Source: Paenibacillus dokdonensis (GTDB lineage: Bacteria > Bacillota > Bacilli > Paenibacillales > Paenibacillaceae). From it: a DNA stretch of 64,000 nt. Shown piece after piece: positions 36,512 through 45,384 of this stretch. The DNA lies in contig NZ_STGQ01000002.1 in the NCBI RefSeq assembly GCF_004916975.1, forward strand, positions 1,316,079 through 1,380,078, read 5' to 3'. Within the stretch, counting starts at the first letter, position 1. Each line of letters starts with the position of its first letter. The translations under genes were made by a program, and so were the position numbers. The notes beneath the pieces were generated by a model. That model was not told where the DNA came from. It did not search any database and was given only the letters and a program-made list of their open reading frames with translations.

Positions 36512-37408
36512 TTAAACGGCATAAACCTGGAGTGCATTGGGTTCTACCAATATATCAAACGGACCGGTGGACATGTTCTCACCATCGCCAAGTGCAAGCC
36601 TCTGTTGATCGAAATGAATAGAGATTTCCTTCCCGCGCATGAATTTTACGAAGGGAAGATGAACATGCTTGCCGCTCATTACGGTTGGAAACAAACGGAG
36701 AAGCTGCAGCCGGGAACATCCATGGACGATGCATATATCCAGCTCGCCGTCGCCGGGATGAGCCTCGGGACAAATATGCAGCCCGCCGCCATAGCTTTTC
36801 ACATTCGAAATGGCGGTAAGCCATGCATTGGGATAGGTGCTTGTCACCCCATCACAGGTTACCGTGACGCTGCATGGTTTAAAGGTCAGAAGCGTATGCA
36901 GAACGCCGACGATGTAGGCGGCCCGGCCGACACGGAAAAAGTTGCAGATCTTTTTATACAGGCTGGCATTCACATTCTCGGCAACCTGGGCATCGAATCC
37001 GATAGCAAGAGCCGTAAGCGTCAGACCTCCCGACGTTGCAATCAGGTCGGCTGCTTTGGTCTGTCCGGCTAACATAATATCGAGCGCAGACAGGGGATCA
37101 TGCGGAATGCCGAAGCCGCGGGCGGTATCGTTGCCTGAACCGGCAGGGATAACGGCAAGCGGAACGTTGAATTCCTTCAAGACAGGCAGAACGCTGTGAA
37201 TGGTGCCGTCTCCACCGATAACGGCTACCCCCTGCCAATTCTCCGGCTCGGAGAGGGTAGCGGCAATGAGCTTTGCTGCCTGCCCGGCGCTTTCAGTAAA
37301 CAGATGGCGGTAACGAACTGCCTTTGAATCCAGAGCTGTCTTGATTTTGAGCCAGGTACGGTAGCCGTGGCCATTGCCCGACCTTTTATTGACTACGAAC
37401 AAATACAT
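36512..37408 (-). CDS. Diacylglycerol kinase catalytic-domain protein (YegS/DgkB-like)
   Basis: This 298-residue protein begins with a KRSGNGHG nucleotide-binding loop and has the kinase signature GGDGTIHSVLPVL (residues 65-69 GGDGT) and PAGSGNDTARGFG. It is a lipid or sphingosine-type kinase, most likely phosphorylating diacylglycerol at the membrane. The true lipid substrate is not visible; DgkB recycles diacylglycerol in Bacillus, and paralogues exist. The C-terminus ends with a short region and no membrane anchor. Confidence 0.88.
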   Translation of the reverse strand: MYLFVVNKRSGNGHGYRTWLKIKTALDSKAVRYRHLFTESAGQAAKLIAATLSEPENWQGVAVIGGDGTIHSVLPVLKEFNVPLAVIPAGSGNDTARGFGIPHDPLSALDIMLAGQTKAADLIATSGGLTLTALAIGFDAQVAENVNASLYKKICNFFRVGRAAYIVGVLHTLLTFKPCSVTVTCDGVTSTYPNAWLTAISNVKSYGGGLHICPEAHPGDGELDICIVHGCSRLQLLRLFPTVMSGKHVHLPFVKFMRGKEISIHFDQQRLALGDGENMSTGPFDILVEPNALQVYAV

Positions 37409-37504
37409 TTGTTTTCCCCCATGTCATTCAAAGAACCCTTTGTCTTTATTGTAAGAATTATGGAGTCAAAAGGGAACCCTGAAATAATGGACATATGCGG
37501 ATCA

Positions 37505-37846
37505 TTACAGATGGCGGAGCTGCTTTTCGGCAAAATCGCCGATCCAGGGAAGCTTCAGCCATTTTCCCTGCAGGGAACTGAAGAGAAGAACAATCCACAT
37601 AATCACGGTCAGAATGGAGAGAAGCCCTGCAATCAGCGGGCCGATCAGGGGAATAAAGCCGCAAAGAACATGGGCGATCATAACGGCTCCGAAAGCAAAC
37701 ACGGACTGCAGGGCGTGAAACAGGACGAAACGGCTGCGTTTTTCGAGTGCGAGAAACACGATGCCGCCGATGAAGGCGAATAGATAGCATAGTGTCGCTG
37801 CAATATTTTCAGGCAGACCTGTAGACGATTTGAAGAAAGGGGACAT
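37505..37846 (-). CDS. DUF4870-like small membrane protein
   Basis: The 113-residue protein has three hydrophobic segments and the pattern NIAATLCYLFAFIGGIVFL ... RFVLFHALQS ... LIAGLLSIL, like the DUF4870 (TIC20-like) membrane family. Function is unknown. AAGGAG before the ATG at 37846 selects this start; the frame is open for 28 codons upstream without a ribosome site. It stands alone between the diacylglycerol-kinase-like gene and a hairpin. Confidence 0.7.
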   Translation of the reverse strand: MSPFFKSSTGLPENIAATLCYLFAFIGGIVFLALEKRSRFVLFHALQSVFAFGAVMIAHVLCGFIPLIGPLIAGLLSILTVIMWIVLLFSSLQGKWLKLPWIGDFAEKQLRHL

Positions 37847-37920
37847 ACTTACCACTCCTTGTCTTACATCGGGATTGTTGTATAAACATATGTCCGGCTG
37901 AGACAAGTTATGAAAAGTAA

Positions 37921-37988
37921 AAAAAGGCATCCCGTCGAGTGGGCATTTTCGGAAATATCCGAAAGCCTGCTCTTAAGGATGCCTTTTT
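37921..37988. terminator. Nested hairpin, probable terminator of the gene at 38093
   Basis: AAAAAGGCATCC pairs with GGATGCCTTTTT, and inside it GAGT-GGGC pairs with GCCTGCTC and TTTCGGA with TCCGAAA. Read on the minus strand it ends the gene at 38093-38377; the flanking A and T runs would also allow termination in the other direction. Confidence 0.65.
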
Positions 37989-38092
37989 GCATATGATATC
38001 AGAAATCGAAACTATAATCCTTCTGATAACAGATGTAAAACTTGAGTGTGAAGTTTCAGTCTTTAAAAGGGTTTGCCCGTGGATTTTCCTTT

Positions 38093-38377
38093 TTAAGAAG
38101 GATCTCCGCCTTGCTGCTGTTTACGCGGATGTGTAATCTTGCCGATCTTGTCCGTATCGTTTTCTTTCGGTACCAGACGAGGGTCTGTCCGGCCTTCAGA
38201 ATGGGTATCGTAGATGAATTCACTAAGCTGCCATTCTGTGGTTCCCATCATGGGGTCTGCCGGAAAGTCTTGTCCCCTGTGCAGCAATTCCTCACGGCCC
38301 CACTCATTGGTGTAGATACCGTCCACCTCAACCTCTTCACGGGAAACAGGCAGCATCGCTTTATCTTTATTTTTCAT
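38093..38377 (-). CDS. Hypothetical small hydrophilic protein
   Basis: This is a 94-residue, charged, soluble protein with a cluster GTTEWQLSEFIYDTHSEG and a Lys/Gln-rich tail. No conserved domain is recognised. An AAGGAGGAC site seven bases before the ATG at 38377 makes it a real gene; the frame opens six codons earlier on the ribosome site itself. The nested hairpin 105 bases after the stop is its probable terminator. Confidence 0.6.
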   Translation of the reverse strand: MKNKDKAMLPVSREEVEVDGIYTNEWGREELLHRGQDFPADPMMGTTEWQLSEFIYDTHSEGRTDPRLVPKENDTDKIGKITHPRKQQQGGDPS

Positions 38378-38482
38378 AAAAAAGTCCTCCTTCATGGCGC
38401 TGTCGGGAAATTCTGCTGAAGACGTAAAGCTGCCTTATTAATGTTCCCTGACTAACAATGGTTTATCCGGATTTTCGGCTGG

Positions 38483-39505
38483 CTAGTCCATGGATTCCAA
38501 TATGAATTGCTGCAGCAGCGGCCGGGGATTCTTCCAGCGGCTGACCTTGCTGTCTGCTGTAAACACGATGACTGCTTCAGACTCAGGAAACAGATAGATC
38601 TGCTGTCCGCCATGTCCGTGTGCACAGCTGAAGGTCTGTCCATTCATTTTTCCTGTCCACCAGCCAAATCCATAATCGCCGAAAGCAGGGTAGCCCTCTA
38701 CCTGCGTCTGGAGCGCCTGGTTAAGCCAGTCCGATGAAATAATCTGCTGCCCCTGCCAGCTTCCACCCTCAAGGCAGCAGACGCCCAGCTTGGCCATATC
38801 ACGTGAGGTGAGGAAAAGCCCGATATGGCCCATGCTGTGTCCCTCCGGGCTGGAGAGCCAAGCGGCATGCTCTATCCCAATGGGTTCAAAGACATTCTCT
38901 CTGGCATAGGTATATGCATCCTGGCCGGTGCATTCTGTAAGGACGACAGACAACAGATGTGTGTCAATGCTCCTGTATTGAAAACGTCCAATCATCTCCG
39001 GCATGACCGGAAGCGATAGCGCAAAGGAGGCCCAGTGTCTGCTGCGGTGAAAGCGGTGGATCATCGGCTCCCCGAGCTTCTTGCCGGTTTGCCACGCAAG
39101 TCCTGTGGTCATCGTCAGGAGCCTGCGGAGGGTAAGTGCCTCTTGCAGGAGCGGATCCCCCTGCCTCTGCCTGAATCGTTCAAGAATTCCGAGAAGCGGC
39201 GCATCCAGATCAGGAAGCTGGCTTCGGCCAGCCGCGATCCCTGTCAGAATCGAGGTAAAGCTTTTGGTGGCAGACCTCAGATCATTGAGTGATCCGCTCT
39301 CATGCCCATTGTAGTATTTTTCGTATATCAGGTGACCCCGCCGGACAACCAGAAAGCTTCTCATCTTCGGAAAGGATCTCCGGATCTCTGCATCGGCCTT
39401 GTCCAGCAGATGCTGGTTACAGCCGGCATTCTCCGGATGCTGATAAGAAAAAGGGGGTGTCCGGAAAGATGGCGATTTATACAGCATCATGCTTTGACTT
39501 TTCAT
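38483..39505 (-). CDS. Serine hydrolase / beta-lactamase-fold protein
   Basis: The 340-residue product belongs to the class C beta-lactamase/penicillin-binding fold. The catalytic SxxK is SATK at residues 78-81 (RSATKSFTSILTG), a tyrosine-containing motif FQYRSIDTHLL fits the YxN position, and GHGGQQIYLFPE matches the third motif. There is no signal peptide, so it acts in the cytoplasm; many such proteins are esterases or peptidases rather than beta-lactamases. I chose the ATG at 39505 because GGAG lies ten bases upstream. Confidence 0.85.
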   Translation of the reverse strand: MKSQSMMLYKSPSFRTPPFSYQHPENAGCNQHLLDKADAEIRRSFPKMRSFLVVRRGHLIYEKYYNGHESGSLNDLRSATKSFTSILTGIAAGRSQLPDLDAPLLGILERFRQRQGDPLLQEALTLRRLLTMTTGLAWQTGKKLGEPMIHRFHRSRHWASFALSLPVMPEMIGRFQYRSIDTHLLSVVLTECTGQDAYTYARENVFEPIGIEHAAWLSSPEGHSMGHIGLFLTSRDMAKLGVCCLEGGSWQGQQIISSDWLNQALQTQVEGYPAFGDYGFGWWTGKMNGQTFSCAHGHGGQQIYLFPESEAVIVFTADSKVSRWKNPRPLLQQFILESMD

Positions 39506-39863
39506 ATTCAGGTCTCCTCTCAAAGCCGCAAATGTGCTGTGAATATTAAACGTTATTATGAACTTAAACCAATCAACCGATGATCAAAGATAAGATCCTT
39601 AAAATTCATTGTAAAAAAACTTAATCTATTCATTTTTTTGGAAAGCTGTTTTCAACAGAAGAATATGATACAATGAAGGGAGTGATTCAGTCTTACCGTC
39701 TGGGGGTATGTTAATTCTCAGTACCTTAAGCGGCAGCCGGGAGCATTCAAGCCCAAACCTAAATAACTAACTGCAAACGACTAACTTCATAATGTCAGGT
39801 AAGGTCTTTTCGGCATTCTCTTAATTGGAGTAATCCATTCAAGTGTTTTGGGAGGGAACTATC
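39506..39863. other. AT-rich intergenic region
   Basis: This is a 358-base spacer between the hydrolase gene and a small gene on the opposite strand. It contains a TG-extended -10-like TGATACAAT near 39665, which could be a promoter for the gene at 39864, but no matching -35 is clear. No coding region or hairpin with a T run is apparent. Confidence 0.4.
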
Positions 39864-40052
39864 ATGGCAACTAAAGGTCATAACGAAGTAAAAGAAAGTC
39901 TGCGGGAAATGACACGGATATTCCGACCAAAAGATCCAAAGAAATTTGTGAAGGAGTATGTCCGGAAGTATCATATTATGGGAGGGTACGAAGAAGAGTT
40001 GACCTCGGTTGTGGAGCATGAATTGGGAAGAATGAATTCTTCTGTTTCATAA
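39864..40052 (+). CDS. Hypothetical small protein
   Basis: This is a 62-residue basic-acidic protein with a helical centre (VKESLREMTRIFRPKDPKKF). GGGAGGG precedes the ATG at 39864, selected over an ATG seven codons upstream. I know no family. It is monocistronic and ends at a strong terminator. Confidence 0.5.
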   Translation: MATKGHNEVKESLREMTRIFRPKDPKKFVKEYVRKYHIMGGYEEELTSVVEHELGRMNSSVS

Positions 40053-40106
40053 TCACTTCAGTGCAAGCCCAACTTGTTCAATAAAAATTAAATAAAGCCT
40101 ATGATA

Positions 40107-40151
40107 AACCGTATTCCGCTGAGATTGTTTTGCGGAAATACGGTTTTTTTT
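40107..40151 (+). terminator. Terminator before map
   Basis: AACCGTATTCCGC and GCGGAAATACGGTT pair with one mismatch and are followed by eight T residues. Confidence 0.85.
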
Positions 40152-40241
40152 GCTTTTCAAGCTGCTGTACCGAGTTCATATCGCATATAGTGTAACATTC
40201 CCGTGTGATGGGCAAAACGCGTGAGTGAAAGGGGCAGCAGC

Positions 40242-40991
40242 ATGGAAATAAGCTTGAAAAGCAGGGAAGAGATTGGATATATGCGTGAAGCAGGACGTAT
40301 TTTGTCAGCATGCCATCAGGAAATCGCCAAAATGATTGCTCCTGGCATCACACCGCTTGCCATCGATGCGTTTGTTGAAGAGTATCTGGCCATCCACGGT
40401 GCATCGCCTGAGCAAAAAGGATACCGGGGTTTTCCGTTTGCAACCTGCGCTTCTGTCAATGATACCGTCTGCCATGGCTTCCCGAATGATGTACCATTGT
40501 CGGAGGGGGATGTAGTGACCATTGATATTGTCGTGAACAAGGACGGGTGGCTTGCCGATTCTGGTTGGAGCTACGGAGTGGGAATTCTCAGCAAACCGCT
40601 GCAAAAGCTCATGCTGAGAACAGAAGAGGCGCTTTATGCAGGAATTGAGCAGGCAGTGGTCGGCAATTCCATTGGCGACATCGGGCATATCATAGAGAAG
40701 ACAGCCAAACGGGGGCGGTTAGGGATTGTTAAGCCTCTGGTGGGCCACGGTATCGGAAAAGCGCTTCACGAATTGCCTGATGTGCCGAGTCACGGCAAAC
40801 GCGGTGAAGGCATGCGGCTGATTGAAGGAATGGTCATCACGATCGAGCCTATATTCACGCTTGGGTCGACCGGGGCTGTGCTCTGGAATGATGATGGCTG
40901 GAGCATCCAGACGGCGGATGGTACCTGTGGTGTGCAGTTTGAGCATACCATTGCCATTACGAAGGAAGGTCCATTGATTCTTACCAATTAG
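40242..40991 (+). CDS. map: Type I methionine aminopeptidase
   Basis: The 249-residue cytosolic metalloenzyme removes the N-terminal methionine from new proteins. The metal ligands of the pita-bread fold are visible: the two Asp in DIVVNKDGWLADSG, the His in GHGIGKALHE, and the Glu in EGMVITIEP and QFEHTIA. Length is that of bacterial type I enzymes. AAAGGGG precedes the ATG at 40242. It is not in the usual secY-adk-map-infA cluster, so it is probably a second copy. A hairpin with T run follows the stop. Confidence 0.93.
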   Translation: MEISLKSREEIGYMREAGRILSACHQEIAKMIAPGITPLAIDAFVEEYLAIHGASPEQKGYRGFPFATCASVNDTVCHGFPNDVPLSEGDVVTIDIVVNKDGWLADSGWSYGVGILSKPLQKLMLRTEEALYAGIEQAVVGNSIGDIGHIIEKTAKRGRLGIVKPLVGHGIGKALHELPDVPSHGKRGEGMRLIEGMVITIEPIFTLGSTGAVLWNDDGWSIQTADGTCGVQFEHTIAITKEGPLILTN

Positions 40992-41216
40992 AGGCCCGCA
41001 TGGGCTTCTTTTTTTGTTGAAATTTGACGATTCAAAGCTTGGAAAAAGGGGAAATATGAATGAAAGGAATGAAATGTGGGTATACGAAAGGGGATTGCTA
41101 AGGTTGCAAAACGGAGGGCGGAAGTGGGTGTGAGGTCACAGTGGAAACGATTGCAAACGCTTGTGTGGCGCGACTTTCGAGACTTTTCGAACAATTTGTG
41201 AACTAGGTCAGAAACA
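40992..41216 (+). promoter_or_regulatory. Upstream region of the cta operon with cre site
   Basis: A short hairpin (GGCCC-GCAT-GGGCT with T run, about 40993-41015) ends map. TGGAAACGATTGCA at 41142-41155 is a full match to the CcpA cre consensus TGNAARCGNWWNCA, about 62 bases upstream of the promoter -35 of ctaC. A partly overlapping TGCAAACGCTTGTG follows. Catabolite control of ctaB-F by CcpA is known in Bacillus subtilis. Confidence 0.7.
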
Positions 41217-41245
41217 TTGACAAAATAGTACCTTAAACTTATATT
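41217..41245 (+). promoter_or_regulatory. Sigma-A promoter of the cta operon
   Basis: TTGACA (41217-41222) and TATATT (41240-41245) are 17 bases apart. The leader before ctaC is about 108 bases and has a hairpin CAGG...CCGCC/GGCGG...CCTG around 41294-41332. Confidence 0.75.
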
Positions 41246-41359
41246 AAATAGGTGATTGTTTTAATTGACAGTAGCTATTCATCCGTTATAGCGCAGGTGA
41301 TTGACCGCCGAATGACTCTTTGGCGGCGCCTGTGAAAATGTACAAAGTGGGGTAGATCA

Positions 41360-42403
41360 ATGATGAAACGGTGGCAGGCTGTAAAGCGACTCCTTCCCTT
41401 GCTCGCAGTATTTTCTCTGCTTTTAGCCGGGTGCGGCCGCGAGGACTTGTCGGCATTACGACCACAGGGACCTGTGGCGGAAGGACAGTACGATTTGATG
41501 AAGCTATCAATCATGATTATGATCGTGGTATTGATCATCGTATTTGCAATTGCGGTATACGTTTTAATTAAGTTCCGCAGGAAAAAGGGACAAACTGGTG
41601 TACCTGAACAAGTAGAAGGAAACTTTAAGCTGGAGATCCTCTGGACAGTGATTCCACTTATTCTGGTGTTCATCCTAGCCGTTCCTACCGTTCAAAAGAT
41701 TTTTGCTTTTGGCGATGACCATTACAATGAAAAAGGTTCTGTGCAGGTTAAGGTTACCTCGCATCAATACTGGTGGGAGTTCGAATACCCGCAGTATGGC
41801 GTGAAAACCGCACAGGAACTGATGATGCCAACGGGTAAGAACATTGCTTTCGAACTGAAAACAGCAGACGTTCTTCACTCTTTCTGGGTACCGTCGTTGT
41901 CCGGTAAAATGGACACCAACCCGGATGGGACGATTAACAGATTTAGCTTCAGTACGGACAAAGAGGGAGTTTACCGCGGTAAATGCGCCGAGCTTTGCGG
42001 CCCTTCGCACGGTCTGATGGAATTCAAGGTTAAGGCTGTAAGTCCGGATTCGTTTGATAAATGGGTAACAGCAATGAAGGCTCCTGCTGTTCTGCCTAAA
42101 GATCAGGCTTTGGCCGAAACGTTCAAGAAATCTTGCTTGTCTTGCCATGCTGTAGGTGACCAAGGTGGTCCTGTAGCTCCAAACCTTACAGGCATCGGTT
42201 CCCGTGAATCTGTTGCTGGTATCTTGCTGAACGAAGGTCAAGACGGAGGCAAACCGGTTAAGGAAAACCTCAAAACATGGCTTGAAGATCCGCAAGCTGT
42301 GAAACCGGGCAATAAAATGCCAGCTCCAAAAGATTTGGGTCTGACAGATGAACAAATCGATGGCATTGCCGATTACTTGGCTAACTACAAGTTGAATTAC
42401 TAA
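41360..42403 (+). CDS. ctaC: Cytochrome c oxidase subunit II (with fused cytochrome c), lipoprotein
   Basis: The 347-residue lipoprotein (lipobox LLAGC) has two membrane segments, a CuA domain with CAELCGPSHGLM (the two Cys and the His ligands near residues 209-217), and a C-terminal cytochrome c domain with CLSCH (near 258) and a KMP stretch that could supply the Met ligand. This is the caa3 subunit II. It passes electrons from cytochrome c to the heme-copper core of subunit I. It is the first gene of ctaCDEF-G, read from a clear promoter. Confidence 0.97.
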   Translation: MMKRWQAVKRLLPLLAVFSLLLAGCGREDLSALRPQGPVAEGQYDLMKLSIMIMIVVLIIVFAIAVYVLIKFRRKKGQTGVPEQVEGNFKLEILWTVIPLILVFILAVPTVQKIFAFGDDHYNEKGSVQVKVTSHQYWWEFEYPQYGVKTAQELMMPTGKNIAFELKTADVLHSFWVPSLSGKMDTNPDGTINRFSFSTDKEGVYRGKCAELCGPSHGLMEFKVKAVSPDSFDKWVTAMKAPAVLPKDQALAETFKKSCLSCHAVGDQGGPVAPNLTGIGSRESVAGILLNEGQDGGKPVKENLKTWLEDPQAVKPGNKMPAPKDLGLTDEQIDGIADYLANYKLNY

Positions 42404-42445
42404 GCATTAGCAACAGCAAGATCTTTATAAGAGGGGGTACCAACC

Positions 42446-44335
42446 TTGGCTCATGCTCATAGTGTCAAGCGCCATAAGGGCTTAATGGATTGGCTGACAA
42501 CAGTCGACCATAAGAAAATAGCCATACTTTATTTACTGGCTGGCGGTTTATTCTTCGGGATTGGCGGTATCGAAGCGGTGTTGATCCGCTTGCAGCTTAT
42601 CAAGCCGATGAATGATTTCGTATCAGCACAGACCTTTAACGAATTGATTACCATGCACGGTACGACAATGATCTTCCTAGGCGTAATGCCTGTCATTTTT
42701 GCCCTGATGAATGCGGTTATTCCACTGCAAATCGGCGCACGCGACGTTGCTTTTCCATTCCTGAACTCGCTCGGATTTTGGACATTCCTGTTCGGCGGCA
42801 TTTTGCTGAACCTGAGCTGGATTATGGGTGGCGCTCCAGATGCGGGCTGGACAGCATATACTCCGCTATCGACAACTACTTACAGCACGACGCACGGTGT
42901 TGACTTTTACACGGTCGGCCTTCAGATTGCCGGTCTCGGTACGCTGATCGGGGGCATCAACTTCCTGGCTACGATCATTACGATGCGTGCACCGGGAATG
43001 TCCTTTATGAGAATGCCGATGTTTACATGGACATCCTTCATTACTTCTGCGATGATCCTGTTCGCATTCCCTGCCATTACGGTAGGTCTGGTATTGCTTT
43101 CGTTTGACCGGATTTTGGGAGCTAATTTCTTCGAAGTCGCCAATGGCGGTAACCCCGTACTTTGGCAGCATATCTTCTGGATATTTGGTCACCCTGAAGT
43201 GTATATCCTCATCCTGCCGGCTTTCGGCGTTATTTCCGAGGTTATACCAACATTTGCACGCAAACGTCTTTTCGGTTACAGCTCCATGGTGTTTGCAACA
43301 ATCCTGATTGCCTTCCTGGGCTTCATGGTTTGGGCTCACCATATGTTCACAACAGGCCTCGGTCCCGTTGCGAACGCATTGTTCTCCATTGCGACAATGC
43401 TCATTGCCGTACCAACAGGTATCAAAATTTTCAACTGGTTGTTCACCATGTGGGGCGGACAGATTCGCTTTACAAGCCCGAATCTGTTTGCGATCGGATT
43501 TATCCCTACATTCGTTATGGGCGGTGTAACAGGGGTTATGCTCGCATCGGCTCCTGCCGACTTCCAGTTCCATGACACCTATTTCGTTGTAGCCCACTTC
43601 CACTATGTTATCGTTGGTGGTCTGGTATCCGGTCTCCTCTCAGGTCTGCATTACTGGTGGCCTAAGATGTTCGGCCGTATGCTCAACGAAAGTCTTGGCA
43701 AATTGTCTTTCTGGTTCTTCATCATCGGTTTCCATTTGACCTTCTTCGTACAGCATTTCCTGGGTCTGATGGGTATGCAGCGCCGCGTATTTACGTATCT
43801 GCCTAACCAAGGCTTCGATACGCTGAATATGGTAAGTACCATCGGTGCTATTCTGATGGGTATCGGTATCCTCATCTTCCTGATCAACGCAATCGTAACG
43901 GCTACGAAGCCTAAAGGTGTTGCAGACGATCCTTGGGAAGACGGACGTACACTGGAATGGGCGATTCCATCCCCTCCACCAGAGTACAACTTCAAGCAAA
44001 TTCCGCTTGTTCGTGGTATCGATGCTTTGTGGAAAGAAAAAATGGCTGGCAATAAAGGAATGACACCTGCAGAACCACTGGGTCCAATCCACATGCCTTC
44101 GCCAACGATTCTGCCATTTGTAATGTCTGTCGGCATTTTCATTGCCGGTTTGGGATTCATGTTCAGTAAAGAACAATTCTCGAATTCCTTCATGAGCTTA
44201 ATCTTCAACAACTGGATTGTTGTTATAATTGGTTTGTTAATTACTTTCGGTTCCATGCTGCTGCGTTCCCTGTATGACGATCACGGCTGGCATATCGAAG
44301 TGGATGAGCTGGACGAAGAGGGGGTAAAAGCATGA
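42446..44335 (+). CDS. ctaD: Cytochrome c oxidase subunit I
   Basis: The 629-residue protein has the 12-helix heme-copper core and a C-terminal extension with extra membrane segments. Heme a and CuB ligands appear in TMHGTTMIF, FWIFGHPEVYILILPAFG (His with the cross-linked Tyr), WAHHMF and AHFHYVIVGG. The start is a TTG (42446) with GAGGGGG about ten bases upstream. It lies in the terminal aa3-type oxidase and pumps protons while reducing oxygen. It is followed with an ATGA overlap by subunit III. Confidence 0.97.
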   Translation: MAHAHSVKRHKGLMDWLTTVDHKKIAILYLLAGGLFFGIGGIEAVLIRLQLIKPMNDFVSAQTFNELITMHGTTMIFLGVMPVIFALMNAVIPLQIGARDVAFPFLNSLGFWTFLFGGILLNLSWIMGGAPDAGWTAYTPLSTTTYSTTHGVDFYTVGLQIAGLGTLIGGINFLATIITMRAPGMSFMRMPMFTWTSFITSAMILFAFPAITVGLVLLSFDRILGANFFEVANGGNPVLWQHIFWIFGHPEVYILILPAFGVISEVIPTFARKRLFGYSSMVFATILIAFLGFMVWAHHMFTTGLGPVANALFSIATMLIAVPTGIKIFNWLFTMWGGQIRFTSPNLFAIGFIPTFVMGGVTGVMLASAPADFQFHDTYFVVAHFHYVIVGGLVSGLLSGLHYWWPKMFGRMLNESLGKLSFWFFIIGFHLTFFVQHFLGLMGMQRRVFTYLPNQGFDTLNMVSTIGAILMGIGILIFLINAIVTATKPKGVADDPWEDGRTLEWAIPSPPPEYNFKQIPLVRGIDALWKEKMAGNKGMTPAEPLGPIHMPSPTILPFVMSVGIFIAGLGFMFSKEQFSNSFMSLIFNNWIVVIIGLLITFGSMLLRSLYDDHGWHIEVDELDEEGVKA

Positions 44336-44958
44336 GTACAACGCATGCAGAAACGGTAGACGGCGCTTTGCCGCATGAACCGGAAAAAGCGACGTTGGAA
44401 GGCCGCAATAAAGTGCTCAGCTTCTGGCTCTTCCTTGGTGGAGAGGCCGTGCTGTTCGGTACCCTGTTCGCGACATTCCTGGCGCTTCGCAATCAAACGA
44501 ACGAAGGCCCTACTGCAGGTGAGCTTTTCCAACTGCCGATGACTGCGGCAGCGACCTTGATCCTGCTCGTCAGCAGCTTGACCAGCGTGTTCGCCGTTCA
44601 GGCGATGCACCGTCATAAGGTAGCTGCACTTCGCGTATGGTTAATGATTACCGTTCTTTTAGGTCTGGGCTTCCTGGGTCTTGAAATTTATGAGTTTGCT
44701 GAATATGTGCGTGCAGAGAAATTCGGCATGACTACAAGTGCATTCAGTTCGGCGTTCTACACACTGGTAGGCTTCCACGGAGCGCACGTTGCATTCGGGG
44801 TACTGTGGATTTCCGTCCTGATTGGTCAGCTCTATAAAAAAGGATTGACGGTCGTAACGGCGCCTAAAGTATATGTGTCGGCAATGTATTGGCACTTTAT
44901 CGACGTCGTATGGGTATTCATCTTTACGGTCGTTTACCTGCTCGGAAAGGTGGGCTAA
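44332..44958 (+). CDS. ctaE: Cytochrome c oxidase subunit III
   Basis: The 208-residue membrane protein has five hydrophobic segments and the typical FGTLFATFLALR and FVGFHGAHVAFGVLWI-like stretches. Its ATG overlaps the ctaD stop (ATGA). Subunit III stabilises the oxidase and helps its proton uptake. It is shorter than mitochondrial subunit III, as usual in Bacillus-type caa3 oxidases. Confidence 0.96.
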   Translation: MSTTHAETVDGALPHEPEKATLEGRNKVLSFWLFLGGEAVLFGTLFATFLALRNQTNEGPTAGELFQLPMTAAATLILLVSSLTSVFAVQAMHRHKVAALRVWLMITVLLGLGFLGLEIYEFAEYVRAEKFGMTTSAFSSAFYTLVGFHGAHVAFGVLWISVLIGQLYKKGLTVVTAPKVYVSAMYWHFIDVVWVFIFTVVYLLGKVG

Positions 44959-44961
44959 GAC

Positions 44962-45285
44962 ATGTCTACTGCAGATCATCAAGCGAATCATGATGTCGTT
45001 AAGCATAGTGAACGTCATGAGGGCCCTCAGAAGCATATCATAGTATTCATTTTCTCCATCATTCTGACAGCCATTGCTTTTGCAGCTGTCTCTGCCGGCG
45101 GAGTGAATGCAGCCTTTACGGTTATTTTGCTCCTGGTCATGGCAGTGCTTCAGGTCCTGGTTCAATTAGGTTACTGGATGCACTTAAAGGATCGGGGACA
45201 TTTGATGCCCATCCTGTTTATGATTGGCGGATTCTTCGTAGCTGGTACTGCGATCGTAACAGCTTTGTATTGGGTTTGGTGGTAA
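44962..45285 (+). CDS. ctaF: Cytochrome c oxidase subunit IV
   Basis: The 107-residue protein begins with a charged, His-rich segment and has three membrane helices, matching the CtaF/COX4-pro family (VLLVMAVLQVLVQLGYWMHL). It starts three bases after the ctaE stop. It is followed by a terminator, so the downstream ctaG may be reached by read-through or its own promoter. Confidence 0.93.
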   Translation: MSTADHQANHDVVKHSERHEGPQKHIIVFIFSIILTAIAFAAVSAGGVNAAFTVILLLVMAVLQVLVQLGYWMHLKDRGHLMPILFMIGGFFVAGTAIVTALYWVWW

Positions 45286-45292
45286 AATAGAG

Positions 45293-45325
45293 AAAGAGGC
45301 GGGCTTTGGCCCCCTCTTTTTTTCA
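45293..45325 (+). terminator. Terminator after ctaF
   Basis: AAAGAGG-C-GGGC pairs with GCCC-C-CTCTTT around a small loop and is followed by T. Read-through into ctaG is possible. Confidence 0.75.
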
Positions 45326-45384
45326 ATGAGGGCAAGCTGTCACAATTTCGACAGATCTGACGCTGCTTGAGAGGAGGTTTTAAC

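Noticed and set aside
42866..43603. A 245-codon minus-strand frame inside ctaD
   Set aside because: It is His/Arg/Cys-rich antisense of a membrane protein and has no independent coding signals.
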